A stretch of 64,000 nt of DNA from SIG607 sp045605385 (GTDB taxonomy: Bacteria > Bacillota > Clostridia > Oscillospirales > Acutalibacteraceae): contig JAZUPW010000012.1 in NCBI GenBank assembly GCA_045605385.1, positions 248,001 to 312,000 on the forward strand, read 5' to 3'. The notes under the pieces are model-generated. The model saw only the letters and a program-made list of their open reading frames with translations. It was not told where the DNA came from and did no database searches. Shown piece after piece: positions 18,431 through 25,445 of this stretch; within the stretch, counting starts at the first letter, position 1; every line of letters starts with the position of its first letter. The position numbers and the translations under genes were made by a program.

Positions 18431-19195
18431 TTATTCACTAACACTTTTAAAAAAACTTAAAGTGGAAAATTTTCTTTCACTGCATAATAATAAAAATTCT
18501 TCGGTTATATTAGAAAGAATTTTTGCCTGTTCAACAGGTATTTCAAAACTGTATAGTTTATTAAATTCAGAATAAACAATATGACGCATAGCATCTAACA
18601 ATGTTCTGTTTATAGGTTTTTCATAGTTAGTAGAATTCCTACAGTTTTTGCATAATAGTTTACCCGTTTGAACGTCGAAATACAAAATATCATCTTCATA
18701 TATTGCACATTTATCACATGCTATAAGGTTCGGCATATAGCCTGAAAGCGACGCAAAACGAAACTCGGTTAATGCCTTAATTAAATATAAATTTCGTTTT
18801 TTATTAACCAATTGGTCTAAAGAATTTAGCATTAGCCGTAAATATTCGTTACTTTCTACTTCGGAAGGTACAAAATGAATAGCAAGTTCGCAAAAATACT
18901 GCGCAAGAGATAAAACCGATATATCTTGCCCTGCGCTAAAAAAACTGCAAATAGAAGATGCTTCGAAAATTTTATATGTATCATTAACCTTAACCAAAGA
19001 AAAATTTGAATATGATAGCAAAGATGAAGCCGAAAACTTTTTGCTTGTAATTTTTTTTGCTCCGGAAGAAAAAGCCTTTATAACGCCGTGTTCTTTAGTA
19101 AGCAGGGTTAAAAGTTTATCAGATTCACCTATGCTCATTTCCTTTATCACAAGTGCATCTATGCTCAGTCTTGTTTTGGTTTTTATCATTTTCAC
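18431..19195 (-). CDS. recO: DNA repair protein RecO
   Basis: Recombination mediator of the RecFOR pathway. N-terminal OB fold (ALVIKEMSIGESDKLLTLLT...), helical middle, and a zinc site formed by CDKC and CKNC (about residues 155-180); 254 residues. A GTG at 19195 lies 5 nt after AAAGGA, and an ATG two codons in (19189) is the alternative. It overlaps the end of yqzL in another frame, as expected for tightly packed genes. Its place after era and yqzL is the conserved Firmicutes order. Confidence 0.93.
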   Translation of the reverse strand: MKMIKTKTRLSIDALVIKEMSIGESDKLLTLLTKEHGVIKAFSSGAKKITSKKFSASSLLSYSNFSLVKVNDTYKIFEASSICSFFSAGQDISVLSLAQYFCELAIHFVPSEVESNEYLRLMLNSLDQLVNKKRNLYLIKALTEFRFASLSGYMPNLIACDKCAIYEDDILYFDVQTGKLLCKNCRNSTNYEKPINRTLLDAMRHIVYSEFNKLYSFEIPVEQAKILSNITEEFLLLCSERKFSTLSFFKSVSE

Positions 19196-19280
19196 TTAAT
19201 TCCTTTAATTGCTTATAATTAAGATAGTCTTCAATTTTTCCGCTTAAGGAAAACTGTTTCCAAGCATTTTCAATTTTCAA
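19125..19280 (-). CDS. yqzL: YqzL family small protein, 51 aa
   Basis: A small gene between era and recO, translated from the sequence: it starts KIENAWKQFSLSGKIEDYL, followed by NYKQLKELS. The W-x-x-F-x-x-(T/S)G-x-I-x-x-YL-x-YK pattern is that of YqzL, a short conserved protein of unknown function that sits at exactly this position in Firmicutes. The start is TTG at 19280, 7 nt after AGGAGTG. The last 24 codons overlap recO. The ribosome-binding site lies inside a hairpin (19284-19315). Confidence 0.82.
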   Translation of the reverse strand: MKIENAWKQFSLSGKIEDYLNYKQLKELSENDKNQNKTEHRCTCDKGNEHR

Positions 19281-19283
19281 AAA

Positions 19284-19315
19284 GCAACACTCCTAACTTC
19301 TAAGAAAAGTGTTGC
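19284..19315 (-). terminator. Hairpin with T-run after era, covering the yqzL ribosome-binding site
   Basis: On the minus strand GCAACACT (19315-19308) pairs with AGTGTTGC (19291-19284) and is followed by TTTTT. It resembles an intrinsic terminator, but the right arm includes part of the AGGAGTG of yqzL, so it may instead gate yqzL-recO expression. Confidence 0.6.
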
Positions 19316-19343
19316 CTTTTAAAATTTAATTATAATAGGTAAA

Positions 19344-20264
19344 TCAATCCAAGCCGAAAGTATGAATAAGACTTTGACGATTCCGCCAATCTTCTTTAGT
19401 TTTTACCCAAATTTTGAGAGATGCTTTTGTACCGTAAAACTTTTCAATGTCTTTCCGCGCTAATGTCCCAATCCTTTTAAGCATTGCGCCGCCTTTTCCT
19501 ATAATGATGCCTTTGTGAGAATCTTTTTCGGTATAAATTACAGCCTCAACCTCTAAAATAGGTTCGCCATCCTTATTATCACGTTCAAAAAAGCGTTCCA
19601 AATCAACAGCAACTCCGTGAGGAATTTCCTTATCAAGAAGCATTAATAATTTTTCTCTTATAAATTCGGCCACAATAACCTTTTCGGGTTGGTCGGTAAC
19701 GTCGTCGTCGGCAAAATAATGAACTGAATCCTTAGCAAATTTTATGCATATATCCTTTAATATATCAGTACCGTCACCCGTTTTTGCAGAAAGCGGAATA
19801 ACTTCACAGAAAGGATAATAGTTCATATACTTTTCAATTACTGCAAAAAGTTCAGATTTATCTGTAAGTAAATCAGTTTTGTTAATAACAAGAACTGTTT
19901 TTAAATTTCTCTTCTTTAACTTTTCTATAAGTTCTTTTTCGGCAGCAGGAATTTCACCGTCATCAAGTTTAAACTTTGTTACAGCCTCAACAACAAGAAC
20001 AGCGGCATCAATTTCGCTCATTCCCTCTCCTATTGCTTTAATCATACTCTGGCCAAGCAAATTCTTTGGCTTATGAAAGCCAGGTGTATCAACAAATACA
20101 ACCTGAGTATTACCGCAATTCAAAACACCGTTAATTTTAGTACGGGTTGTTTGCGGCTTGTCCGATACAATAGATATTTTTTCGCCAATAAGTTTATTCA
20201 TTAAAGAAGATTTACCAACGTTAGGGCGGCCAACTACCGAAATAAATGCAGATTTAGTATTCAC
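19344..20264 (-). CDS. era: GTPase Era
   Basis: An essential Ras-like GTPase for 30S ribosome assembly that binds 16S rRNA. G1 is GRPNVGKSS (residues 12-20), G2 region QTTRT, G3 DTPGFHKP, G4 NKTD, and a C-terminal KH domain with IIGKGGAMLKRIG. The 306-residue length is normal. The ATG at 20264 follows ybeY by 9 nt. Part of the yqfC-to-recO run on the minus strand. Confidence 0.97.
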   Translation of the reverse strand: MNTKSAFISVVGRPNVGKSSLMNKLIGEKISIVSDKPQTTRTKINGVLNCGNTQVVFVDTPGFHKPKNLLGQSMIKAIGEGMSEIDAAVLVVEAVTKFKLDDGEIPAAEKELIEKLKKRNLKTVLVINKTDLLTDKSELFAVIEKYMNYYPFCEVIPLSAKTGDGTDILKDICIKFAKDSVHYFADDDVTDQPEKVIVAEFIREKLLMLLDKEIPHGVAVDLERFFERDNKDGEPILEVEAVIYTEKDSHKGIIIGKGGAMLKRIGTLARKDIEKFYGTKASLKIWVKTKEDWRNRQSLIHTFGLD

Positions 20265-20273
20265 AATATCATC

Positions 20274-20756
20274 CTACTTTACAATTGATAAACCTAACTG
20301 TTCTAAAATTGCTTCTTGTTTTTCTTGCATAACAGCTTCTTCTAAACCGCCGTTTTCATGGTCATATCCAAGCAAATGAAGCATTGAATGAACGGTTAAA
20401 AACGCAATTTCTCGCTGAACAGTATGTCCGTACAATTCCGCTTGCGAATAAGCGTGTTCAACCGAAATAACAATGTCTCCAAGCAAAGCAGCACCTGTTT
20501 GCTGATTAATATCATAATTGCCGTCAATGCCAAGCGGAAAGGATAAAACGTCGGTTGCGGAATCAATGTTACGGTGAGCGAGATTAAGTTTCTGAATCTC
20601 GTTATCATCAACAAACGTAACATCAACTTCAGCAAGTTCGGTAAATCCTTCACTAAGTAACGTAGCATTACATGCTTTTCTTACCAAAAGACGTATTCCT
20701 GTTGGCAGTTTGATGTTTTTTTGTTTGTCAAAAATATTTACTTTAGTGCTTTTCAT
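20274..20756 (-). CDS. ybeY: rRNA maturation endoribonuclease YbeY
   Basis: A metal-dependent endoribonuclease for 16S 3'-end processing and ribosome quality control. The HSMLHLLGYDH zinc motif (HxxxHxxxxxH) is near residue 120. The start is ATG 20756, 8 nt after AGGAG, giving 160 residues; a longer frame from 20792 is not supported. It overlaps the end of phoH by 14 nt, so translation is coupled. Confidence 0.95.
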   Translation of the reverse strand: MKSTKVNIFDKQKNIKLPTGIRLLVRKACNATLLSEGFTELAEVDVTFVDDNEIQKLNLAHRNIDSATDVLSFPLGIDGNYDINQQTGAALLGDIVISVEHAYSQAELYGHTVQREIAFLTVHSMLHLLGYDHENGGLEEAVMQEKQEAILEQLGLSIVK

Positions 20757-21717
20757 CTTTTTTTCTCCTGTTTTCATATTTCTCATAAGCATTTATAATT
20801 TTTTGAACAAGCCGATGCCTTACAATATCTTTATCGCCAAGTTCAATAATTGAAATATCTTCAATATCTTTAAGAATTGCGGTTGCTTGCTTTAAACCCG
20901 AATTTTTTCCTGCAGGTAGGTCAATTTGGGTAATATCACCGGTTACAACGGCTTTTGAATGGAAGCCTAGACGTGTTAAAAACATTTTCATTTGTTCAGT
21001 AGTGGTGTTTTGTGCTTCATCTAAAATAATAAAACTGTCGTCTAAAGTTCTTCCGCGCATATAAGCGAGTGGAGCAACCTCTATATCACCGCGTTCCTGA
21101 CATTTCTGAAAAGTTTCTGCGCCCAACATTTCAAAAAGGGCATCATACAAAGGTCTTAAATAAGGATCAACCTTTTGTTGTAAATCACCCGGCAAAAATC
21201 CAAGGCTCTCTCCTGCTTCAACAGCGGGACGGGTTAAAATAATTTTATTAACTTCTTTGTTTCTGAAAGCCCTAACAGCCATAGCAACAGCCAAATGTGT
21301 TTTTCCGGTACCTGCAGGACCAACCCCAATTGTAATTGTATTATTGAATATTGCTTCAATGTATTTCTTCTGCCCTAACGTTTTGGGTTTTACAGGTTTG
21401 CCACGTGAAGTAACACAAATGTAATCGGCATTGGCAATTTCGTTTATGGATTCTTCATGATTTTCTCTTACAAGAGTAACAGCATAATCAAGAACCTGTG
21501 AAGTAACCTGTTCGCCCTTTGCAACCGAAACAAGTAAAGTTTGTAAGACACGTTGAGCGTTAATAACGTTATCAACATCACCGTTTATTCTAATTGTGCT
21601 TCCATGCTGAGTAATGGAAACATTAAATTCTTTGTTTATCTGTTTAATGTTCTTATCGAAATCGCCAAAAAGATTAAGCAAATCTTCAATGCGTTCAACA
21701 TCAATATTAACTACCAA
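20743..21717 (-). CDS. phoH: PhoH-like ATPase (YbeZ type)
   Basis: A P-loop NTPase with an N-terminal KH-like region and an SF1-helicase-like ATPase core: Walker A GPAGTGKTHLA near residue 130 and Walker B-like IILDEAQN near residue 235. It is the usual partner of YbeY. The start is TTG 21717, 7 nt after AAGGAG; earlier in-frame ATGs lie upstream of this site, inside yqfD, and would add a non-homologous leader. 324 residues, normal length. Confidence 0.93.
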   Translation of the reverse strand: MVVNIDVERIEDLLNLFGDFDKNIKQINKEFNVSITQHGSTIRINGDVDNVINAQRVLQTLLVSVAKGEQVTSQVLDYAVTLVRENHEESINEIANADYICVTSRGKPVKPKTLGQKKYIEAIFNNTITIGVGPAGTGKTHLAVAMAVRAFRNKEVNKIILTRPAVEAGESLGFLPGDLQQKVDPYLRPLYDALFEMLGAETFQKCQERGDIEVAPLAYMRGRTLDDSFIILDEAQNTTTEQMKMFLTRLGFHSKAVVTGDITQIDLPAGKNSGLKQATAILKDIEDISIIELGDKDIVRHRLVQKIINAYEKYENRRKKDEKH

Positions 21718-21763
21718 ATTATTGCTCCTTAAGATGTTTTTATTTATTATAGCACATTTTTCT

Positions 21764-22939
21764 TTAATTTTCATCAATTATTTTAAAATATTCTTTTTTT
21801 GCTATATCAACAGTTTTTCTAATATTAAAAGTAAATAAAAATTCATCATTTGTATTTTTGTTTTTTGTGTTTAAAATTCTGTAATCTATTGCTTTTTGGT
21901 TCTTTAATTTTTCTTCTAATTCTTTTAAAGCATAATTATAAGCTTCTTCATAATTCATTTGTTTTTGCTTGTTTTCTATATATATCGCTGAATGCTTTAT
22001 AATCTTAACAGGTATTTTCTCTCCAAACAGGTGTATTTCTTTTGTAGAAAAAGTTTCATTAAAATTACCGTAAAAATCACCAAAATTCAAAGGAATATAA
22101 CAATTAAAAATTTTAACAAAAAATTTGTTCTTATGTTCTACTGTACTGTTTTTATAGTTAAAGGTTTTATTAACTGTAATATTAACAGTATCGGGAACAG
22201 AAGCAAAAATTTCACCGCTGCTGTGAATAAAACTATTAACACCTTTTTCGGTTGTTATTCCCGAAACCAACACTTGCCCTTTTGTTACAGTTTGACCTAT
22301 CCTTACCACGTAATTCCCTGAATGAATATTCATTTTTGTAATAATGCCGTCCGATAATGCAATAAGATTACACGGAGGATTATCAAAAGTAAGCGAATCA
22401 TTAAATTCAGATATATTTACGTTTAATACACAGCCCTCAATATTTAGCGAAGCCCAAGAAATATTATCAGACGACAATATAAGTTTTTGCTTTAAAACGT
22501 CGGTGTCTATTTTTGATAATTTCATTCCCTCTGTTACATTAAGACTATACAGGGAACTAATAACTTCTTTAGAATTTATATCTTTATTACCGTTAACGTT
22601 AATTATCCATAAATGATTAGAAAAAATAAATAATAGAATAAAAAACAAAGCAATGCCAACAGCAATGCCGTATCTGTTTTTATATTTATTTAATACAAGA
22701 GGAAAACCAAATTTTGATATAATTTTAACTGTAACAAATGCCTTTCTTCTTAATTTTTTAATTTTTAATATATCATTTTTATAACATTCAACGTAAATGT
22801 ATTCATTAATTTTTTTAACCTTCCAGAATTTGATTTTTTCTGCTGCCAGAATATTTAAAAAACGTTCTGAAAACTCACCGAATATTTCAATTTGAATTGT
22901 ACCGCAAAAATAATTATATAATTTAATAAACACATTCAT
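21764..22939 (-). CDS. yqfD: Sporulation protein YqfD
   Basis: A mother-cell membrane protein made under sigma-E, needed for efficient sporulation; biochemical role unknown. About 90 cytoplasmic residues precede a single membrane span (YGIAVGIALFFILLFIF), then a large extracytoplasmic domain. The 391-residue length and the pairing with yqfC are typical. ATGA overlap with yqfC. The C-terminus ends 46 nt before the phoH start, so the sporulation pair probably reads into phoH. Confidence 0.92.
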   Translation of the reverse strand: MNVFIKLYNYFCGTIQIEIFGEFSERFLNILAAEKIKFWKVKKINEYIYVECYKNDILKIKKLRRKAFVTVKIISKFGFPLVLNKYKNRYGIAVGIALFFILLFIFSNHLWIINVNGNKDINSKEVISSLYSLNVTEGMKLSKIDTDVLKQKLILSSDNISWASLNIEGCVLNVNISEFNDSLTFDNPPCNLIALSDGIITKMNIHSGNYVVRIGQTVTKGQVLVSGITTEKGVNSFIHSSGEIFASVPDTVNITVNKTFNYKNSTVEHKNKFFVKIFNCYIPLNFGDFYGNFNETFSTKEIHLFGEKIPVKIIKHSAIYIENKQKQMNYEEAYNYALKELEEKLKNQKAIDYRILNTKNKNTNDEFLFTFNIRKTVDIAKKEYFKIIDEN

Positions 22940-23202
22940 AAATTATCACCGATAAACTCTATAGAAGTAAAAGCACCTTTAATAATAACTGTTTTATCTT
23001 CCATACTAACAATTTCTAAATCACAGCCTAATATTAATAGTTGCCCTCTTACTAAATTAACCCTTACTACGTCAGAACTGTATTCATTAATTCCGTAACA
23101 GTCTTCAACAATAACTTTTTTGTTAGAGAATATTTGAATGAACGGACCGCTAAAATGGTCGATTTCTTCAATCAAACCGCTAATTTTTTTGCTTATATTC
23201 AT
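22936..23202 (-). CDS. yqfC: Sporulation protein YqfC (YabP family)
   Basis: An 88-residue YabP/YqfC-type protein, predicted to assemble in the spore envelope; mechanism unknown. A GGTGAT ribosome-binding site precedes ATG 23202. On the minus strand a CATAAAAT element (complement of 23219-23226) resembles the sigma-E -10 consensus CATACAnT, but the matching -35 is weak. The gene is divergent from the spoVV-like gene. Confidence 0.88.
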   Translation of the reverse strand: MNISKKISGLIEEIDHFSGPFIQIFSNKKVIVEDCYGINEYSSDVVRVNLVRGQLLILGCDLEIVSMEDKTVIIKGAFTSIEFIGDNL

Positions 23203-23269
23203 TTAAAATCACCACTTAATTTTATGAAAAAACAATGCATATAATTCATACAATTAAATGGTGATATTT

Positions 23270-24271
23270 ATGAAAAAAAGTTTAAAAGTCTTCGCTTTAG
23301 CATTTCTTTTTCTTGTGCTTGTGATTTTATGTTTATATTCAAAAGAGATTTCATTATCTATAAAAAAAGGAATAACAATATGCTCGGAAGTAATTATACC
23401 TTCTTTTTTACCATGTATTATAATTTCTAATATAATAATTAGAATGAATCTGATATCTGTTTTTAATCAAAAAATAAGCATTTATTGCCTGTTTTTATTA
23501 TCAACGATTTCGGGTTATCCCGTGGGAGCAATTTTGTTAAGCGAATTGGTTTTAACAAAACAAATCTCAAAAACAAAAGCCGAAAGAATTTTACCGTGTT
23601 TTATAAACACAGGACCTGCCTTTGTTATAAACGTAATTGGCATTTCACAGCTTAATAATATCAACTTAGGGGTAATTATTTATGTATGTGAAGTTCTGTC
23701 TTCATTTATAATATTTGTAATTTTAAAAGGAAATAAAATTAAATTAAACATTAGTTACTCAACCATTAAAATAGGAGAAGAAATACATAAATCAATTTTT
23801 CAGGCATTTAATTCAGTAAAAACAATATCACTATACGTTATTGTATTTTTAGCCGCTGAACAAGTTGTTTCTATAGTTTTTGGAAACAGAGTTGCAAAAA
23901 TATTTATTACGCTATGCGAAGTAACCGGCGCTGTGTTAAATTATAAAAATATATATCTTTTAACCTTCCTTCTGAGTTTTTGCGGACTGTGTGTATATAT
24001 GCAAATAGCATCAATAGTTAAATTCAAGTTTAACTTTTTAAAGGTTGTATTATTTCGAATCTTACACGGTGTAATTGCGGTTATATTTTTAAAAACACTT
24101 CTGTTTGTGTTTAAAATTAAAACTGCAGTATTTAATAATATAGGAGATTCAATTGAACTAAAACTGCCCAATAACTATACTTACGCTATTGCTGTTATTT
24201 TTGCGCTAATTTGCTTATTATTGTCATTAAACAGAAAAAGTAGTGGAAATTTGCCGAAAGATTTGATATAA
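23270..24271 (+). CDS. Sporulation integral membrane protein, YlbJ/SpoVV-like
   Basis: A 333-residue polytopic protein with about eight hydrophobic segments and the family signatures GYPVGA and FINTGPAFVINVIG. SpoVV (YlbJ) lies in the mother-cell-derived membrane and passes dipicolinic acid into the forespore. The ATG at 23270 follows GGTGAT; an upstream ATG at 23258 overlaps that site. A CATACAAT sigma-E-like -10 lies at 23247-23254, which is close to the start. It is somewhat short for YlbJ, so the exact orthology is less certain than the family. Confidence 0.8.
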   Translation: MKKSLKVFALAFLFLVLVILCLYSKEISLSIKKGITICSEVIIPSFLPCIIISNIIIRMNLISVFNQKISIYCLFLLSTISGYPVGAILLSELVLTKQISKTKAERILPCFINTGPAFVINVIGISQLNNINLGVIIYVCEVLSSFIIFVILKGNKIKLNISYSTIKIGEEIHKSIFQAFNSVKTISLYVIVFLAAEQVVSIVFGNRVAKIFITLCEVTGAVLNYKNIYLLTFLLSFCGLCVYMQIASIVKFKFNFLKVVLFRILHGVIAVIFLKTLLFVFKIKTAVFNNIGDSIELKLPNNYTYAIAVIFALICLLLSLNRKSSGNLPKDLI

Positions 24272-24302
24272 TACAAATAATAAAAGTTTTAGGGGAAACA
24301 AT

Positions 24303-24515
24303 ATGTCTAAAATATTTAACAAAAAAATATCACCCGCTTGTAAATATTGCATTCACTCTACTCCCTTGTCCTTTACCGATGATATGGTTTGCAAGTACAA
24401 AGGAGTAACCGAAAGTAATAATTCTTGCCGTAAATACAAGTATGATCCGCTAAAAAGGCAACCAAGCACTCTTGTTTTAGAAAAAAACTATTCAAAAAGT
24501 GACTTTGAATTATAA
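24303..24515 (+). CDS. Small cysteine-containing protein, 70 aa
   Basis: A short soluble protein with CKYC, a third Cys in MVCKYKG and a fourth in NSCRKYKYDPLKRQP. Four cysteines in a C-x2-C...C...C pattern suggest a small metal-binding or redox fold. Similar short proteins ending in a YDPLKR motif are common conserved unknowns in clostridia, from memory. The ATG follows AGGGGAAAC. It lies 31 nt after the spoVV-like gene and may be co-transcribed with it. Confidence 0.75.
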   Translation: MSKIFNKKISPACKYCIHSTPLSFTDDMVCKYKGVTESNNSCRKYKYDPLKRQPSTLVLEKNYSKSDFEL

Positions 24516-24521
24516 TTTATG

Positions 24522-24551
24522 GTTGACAAACCTTTTTATTGTTGATATAAT
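24522..24551 (+). promoter_or_regulatory. Promoter of the tRNA-His/Gln unit
   Basis: TTGACA (24522-24527), 18-nt spacer, TATAAT (24546-24551), 13 nt before the tRNA-His 5' end. Confidence 0.85.
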
Positions 24552-24564
24552 ATTGTTTGTTCGT

Positions 24565-24642
<78 letters not shown>

Positions 24643-24647
24643 CAAAT

Positions 24648-24680
24648 AACCCTTTTGCAACTCAAAAGGGTTTCTTTTTA
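24648..24680 (+). terminator. Terminator-like hairpin between tRNA-His and tRNA-Gln
   Basis: AACCCTTTTG pairs with CAAAAGGGTT and is followed by TCTTTTTA. It is positioned to end the tRNA-His transcript only 5 nt before tRNA-Gln. Confidence 0.82.
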
Positions 24681-24684
24681 ATAT

Positions 24685-24759
24685 TGGGGTGTCGTCAAGC
24701 GGTAAGACACAGCACTTTGACTGCTGCATTCGTAGGTTCGAATCCTGCCACCCCAGCCA
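24685..24759 (+). tRNA. tRNA-Gln (TTG)
   Basis: Acceptor TGGGGTG/CACCCCA, anticodon stem CAGCA/TGCTG with loop CTTTGAC (anticodon TTG), T-arm GGTTCGAATCC, discriminator G and encoded CCA. No promoter fits in the 4 nt between the preceding T-run and the gene. Confidence 0.96.
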
Positions 24760-24766
24760 GAAAAAA

Positions 24767-24793
24767 CGACTTGTTTTGACAAGTCGGTTTTTC
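24767..24793 (+). terminator. Terminator after tRNA-Gln
   Basis: CGACTTGT/ACAAGTCG, 4-nt loop, then GTTTTTT. Confidence 0.92.
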
Positions 24794-24796
24794 TAC

Positions 24797-24961
24797 TAAA
24801 TCCACCCTTGCGGGTGGGTGAAATCGTCTTCGACGATGAAATCCAACTTCGTTGGGTGAAATCCGCCTCGACGGCGGATGGGTGGATTTAATTTCATCTG
24901 AGGCAAAGCCGAAGATTTCATCTGCATAGCAGATTTCATCCGTGCTTGCACGGATTTCATT
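24797..24961. repeat. Nested hairpin array 1
   Basis: An outer stem TAAATCCACCC (24797-24807) / GGGTGGATTTA (24880-24890) encloses mini-hairpins separated by TGAAAT linkers (24819, 24837, 24857). A tail follows with mini-hairpins separated by ATTTCA linkers (24891, 24915, 24933, 24954). Examples of mini-hairpins are TCGTC-TTC-GACGA and TCTGC-ATA-GCAGA. The array starts 4 nt after the tRNA-Gln terminator T-run and holds no credible gene. The architecture is shared with arrays at 60003 and 61057. Confidence 0.88.
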
Positions 24962-24997
24962 TTTTATGTAAGAGTTCAAATTCATATATAAAAGTAA

Positions 24998-25026
24998 TTG
25001 AAATACATCGCCTTTTGTAGTATTAT
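24998..25026 (+). promoter_or_regulatory. Promoter of the 25060 gene
   Basis: TTGAAA (24998-25003), 17-nt spacer, TATTAT (25021-25026). Confidence 0.65.
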
Positions 25027-25059
25027 AATAAAAAACAATTTAACAATTACAGAAAGATT

Positions 25060-25419
25060 ATGAAAATTAATTTTAAAGAAAAACTGAAGAAAATTTTACA
25101 ATTCATCTTAAACCCGCGTTTACTGTTATGCTTAGGTATTGCGTGGATAATTACTAACGGATGGTCGTACATAACTTTTGCGTTAGGTACATATTTTAAA
25201 ATCGGCTGGTTAATGGCAATTTCGGGCGGTTATTTAACTTTTCTTTGGCTACCAATTTCCCCCGAAAAAATACTTACCGTTGCTATAGCAATTTTGCTTT
25301 TGCGCCTAATTTTTCCAAATGATACGAAAACACTTGCAGTATTAACAGATATGCATAAAAAAGTAAAATCCGCAATTAAACGAAAATGTAATTCAAAAAA
25401 TAAAAGAGAAGGTTCATAA
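25060..25419 (+). CDS. Conserved membrane protein of unknown function, 119 aa
   Basis: Two to three hydrophobic segments (about 17-37, 45-68 and 72-88) and a basic C-terminal tail. The stretches NPRLLLCLGIAWIITNGWSY and FPNDTKTLAVL look conserved in Firmicutes proteins of unknown function, from memory. The ATG follows CAGAAAGAT at a normal distance, and the gene has its own promoter and terminator. No function is assigned. Confidence 0.75.
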   Translation: MKINFKEKLKKILQFILNPRLLLCLGIAWIITNGWSYITFALGTYFKIGWLMAISGGYLTFLWLPISPEKILTVAIAILLLRLIFPNDTKTLAVLTDMHKKVKSAIKRKCNSKNKREGS

Positions 25420-25436
25420 CGAACCTTCTCTTTTTA
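25405..25436. terminator. Bidirectional terminator
   Basis: AGAGAAGGTTC/GAACCTTCTCT with a 5-nt loop, TTTTT on the plus strand and TTTTATTTTTT on the minus strand. It closes the convergent membrane-protein and SGNH genes. Confidence 0.92.
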
Positions 25437-25445
25437 AATATTGAA

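Noticed and set aside
23247..23254. Firm sigma-E promoter for the spoVV-like gene
   Set aside because: The CATACAAT -10 is good, but the -35 is poor and the predicted start is too close to the ribosome-binding site; noted only as a possibility.
24797..24961. CRISPR-like look of regularly spaced short repeats
   Set aside because: The constant unit is only 6-7 nt, the intervals are themselves palindromes, linkers switch to their reverse complement, and there are no cas genes. The same holds for arrays 2 and 3.
24695..24985. 96-codon open frame on the minus strand across tRNA-Gln and array 1
   Set aside because: Its C-terminal part (LAGVAGFEPTNAAVK) is the antisense of tRNA-Gln and the rest is hairpin array; a well-known type of spurious translation next to tRNAs.
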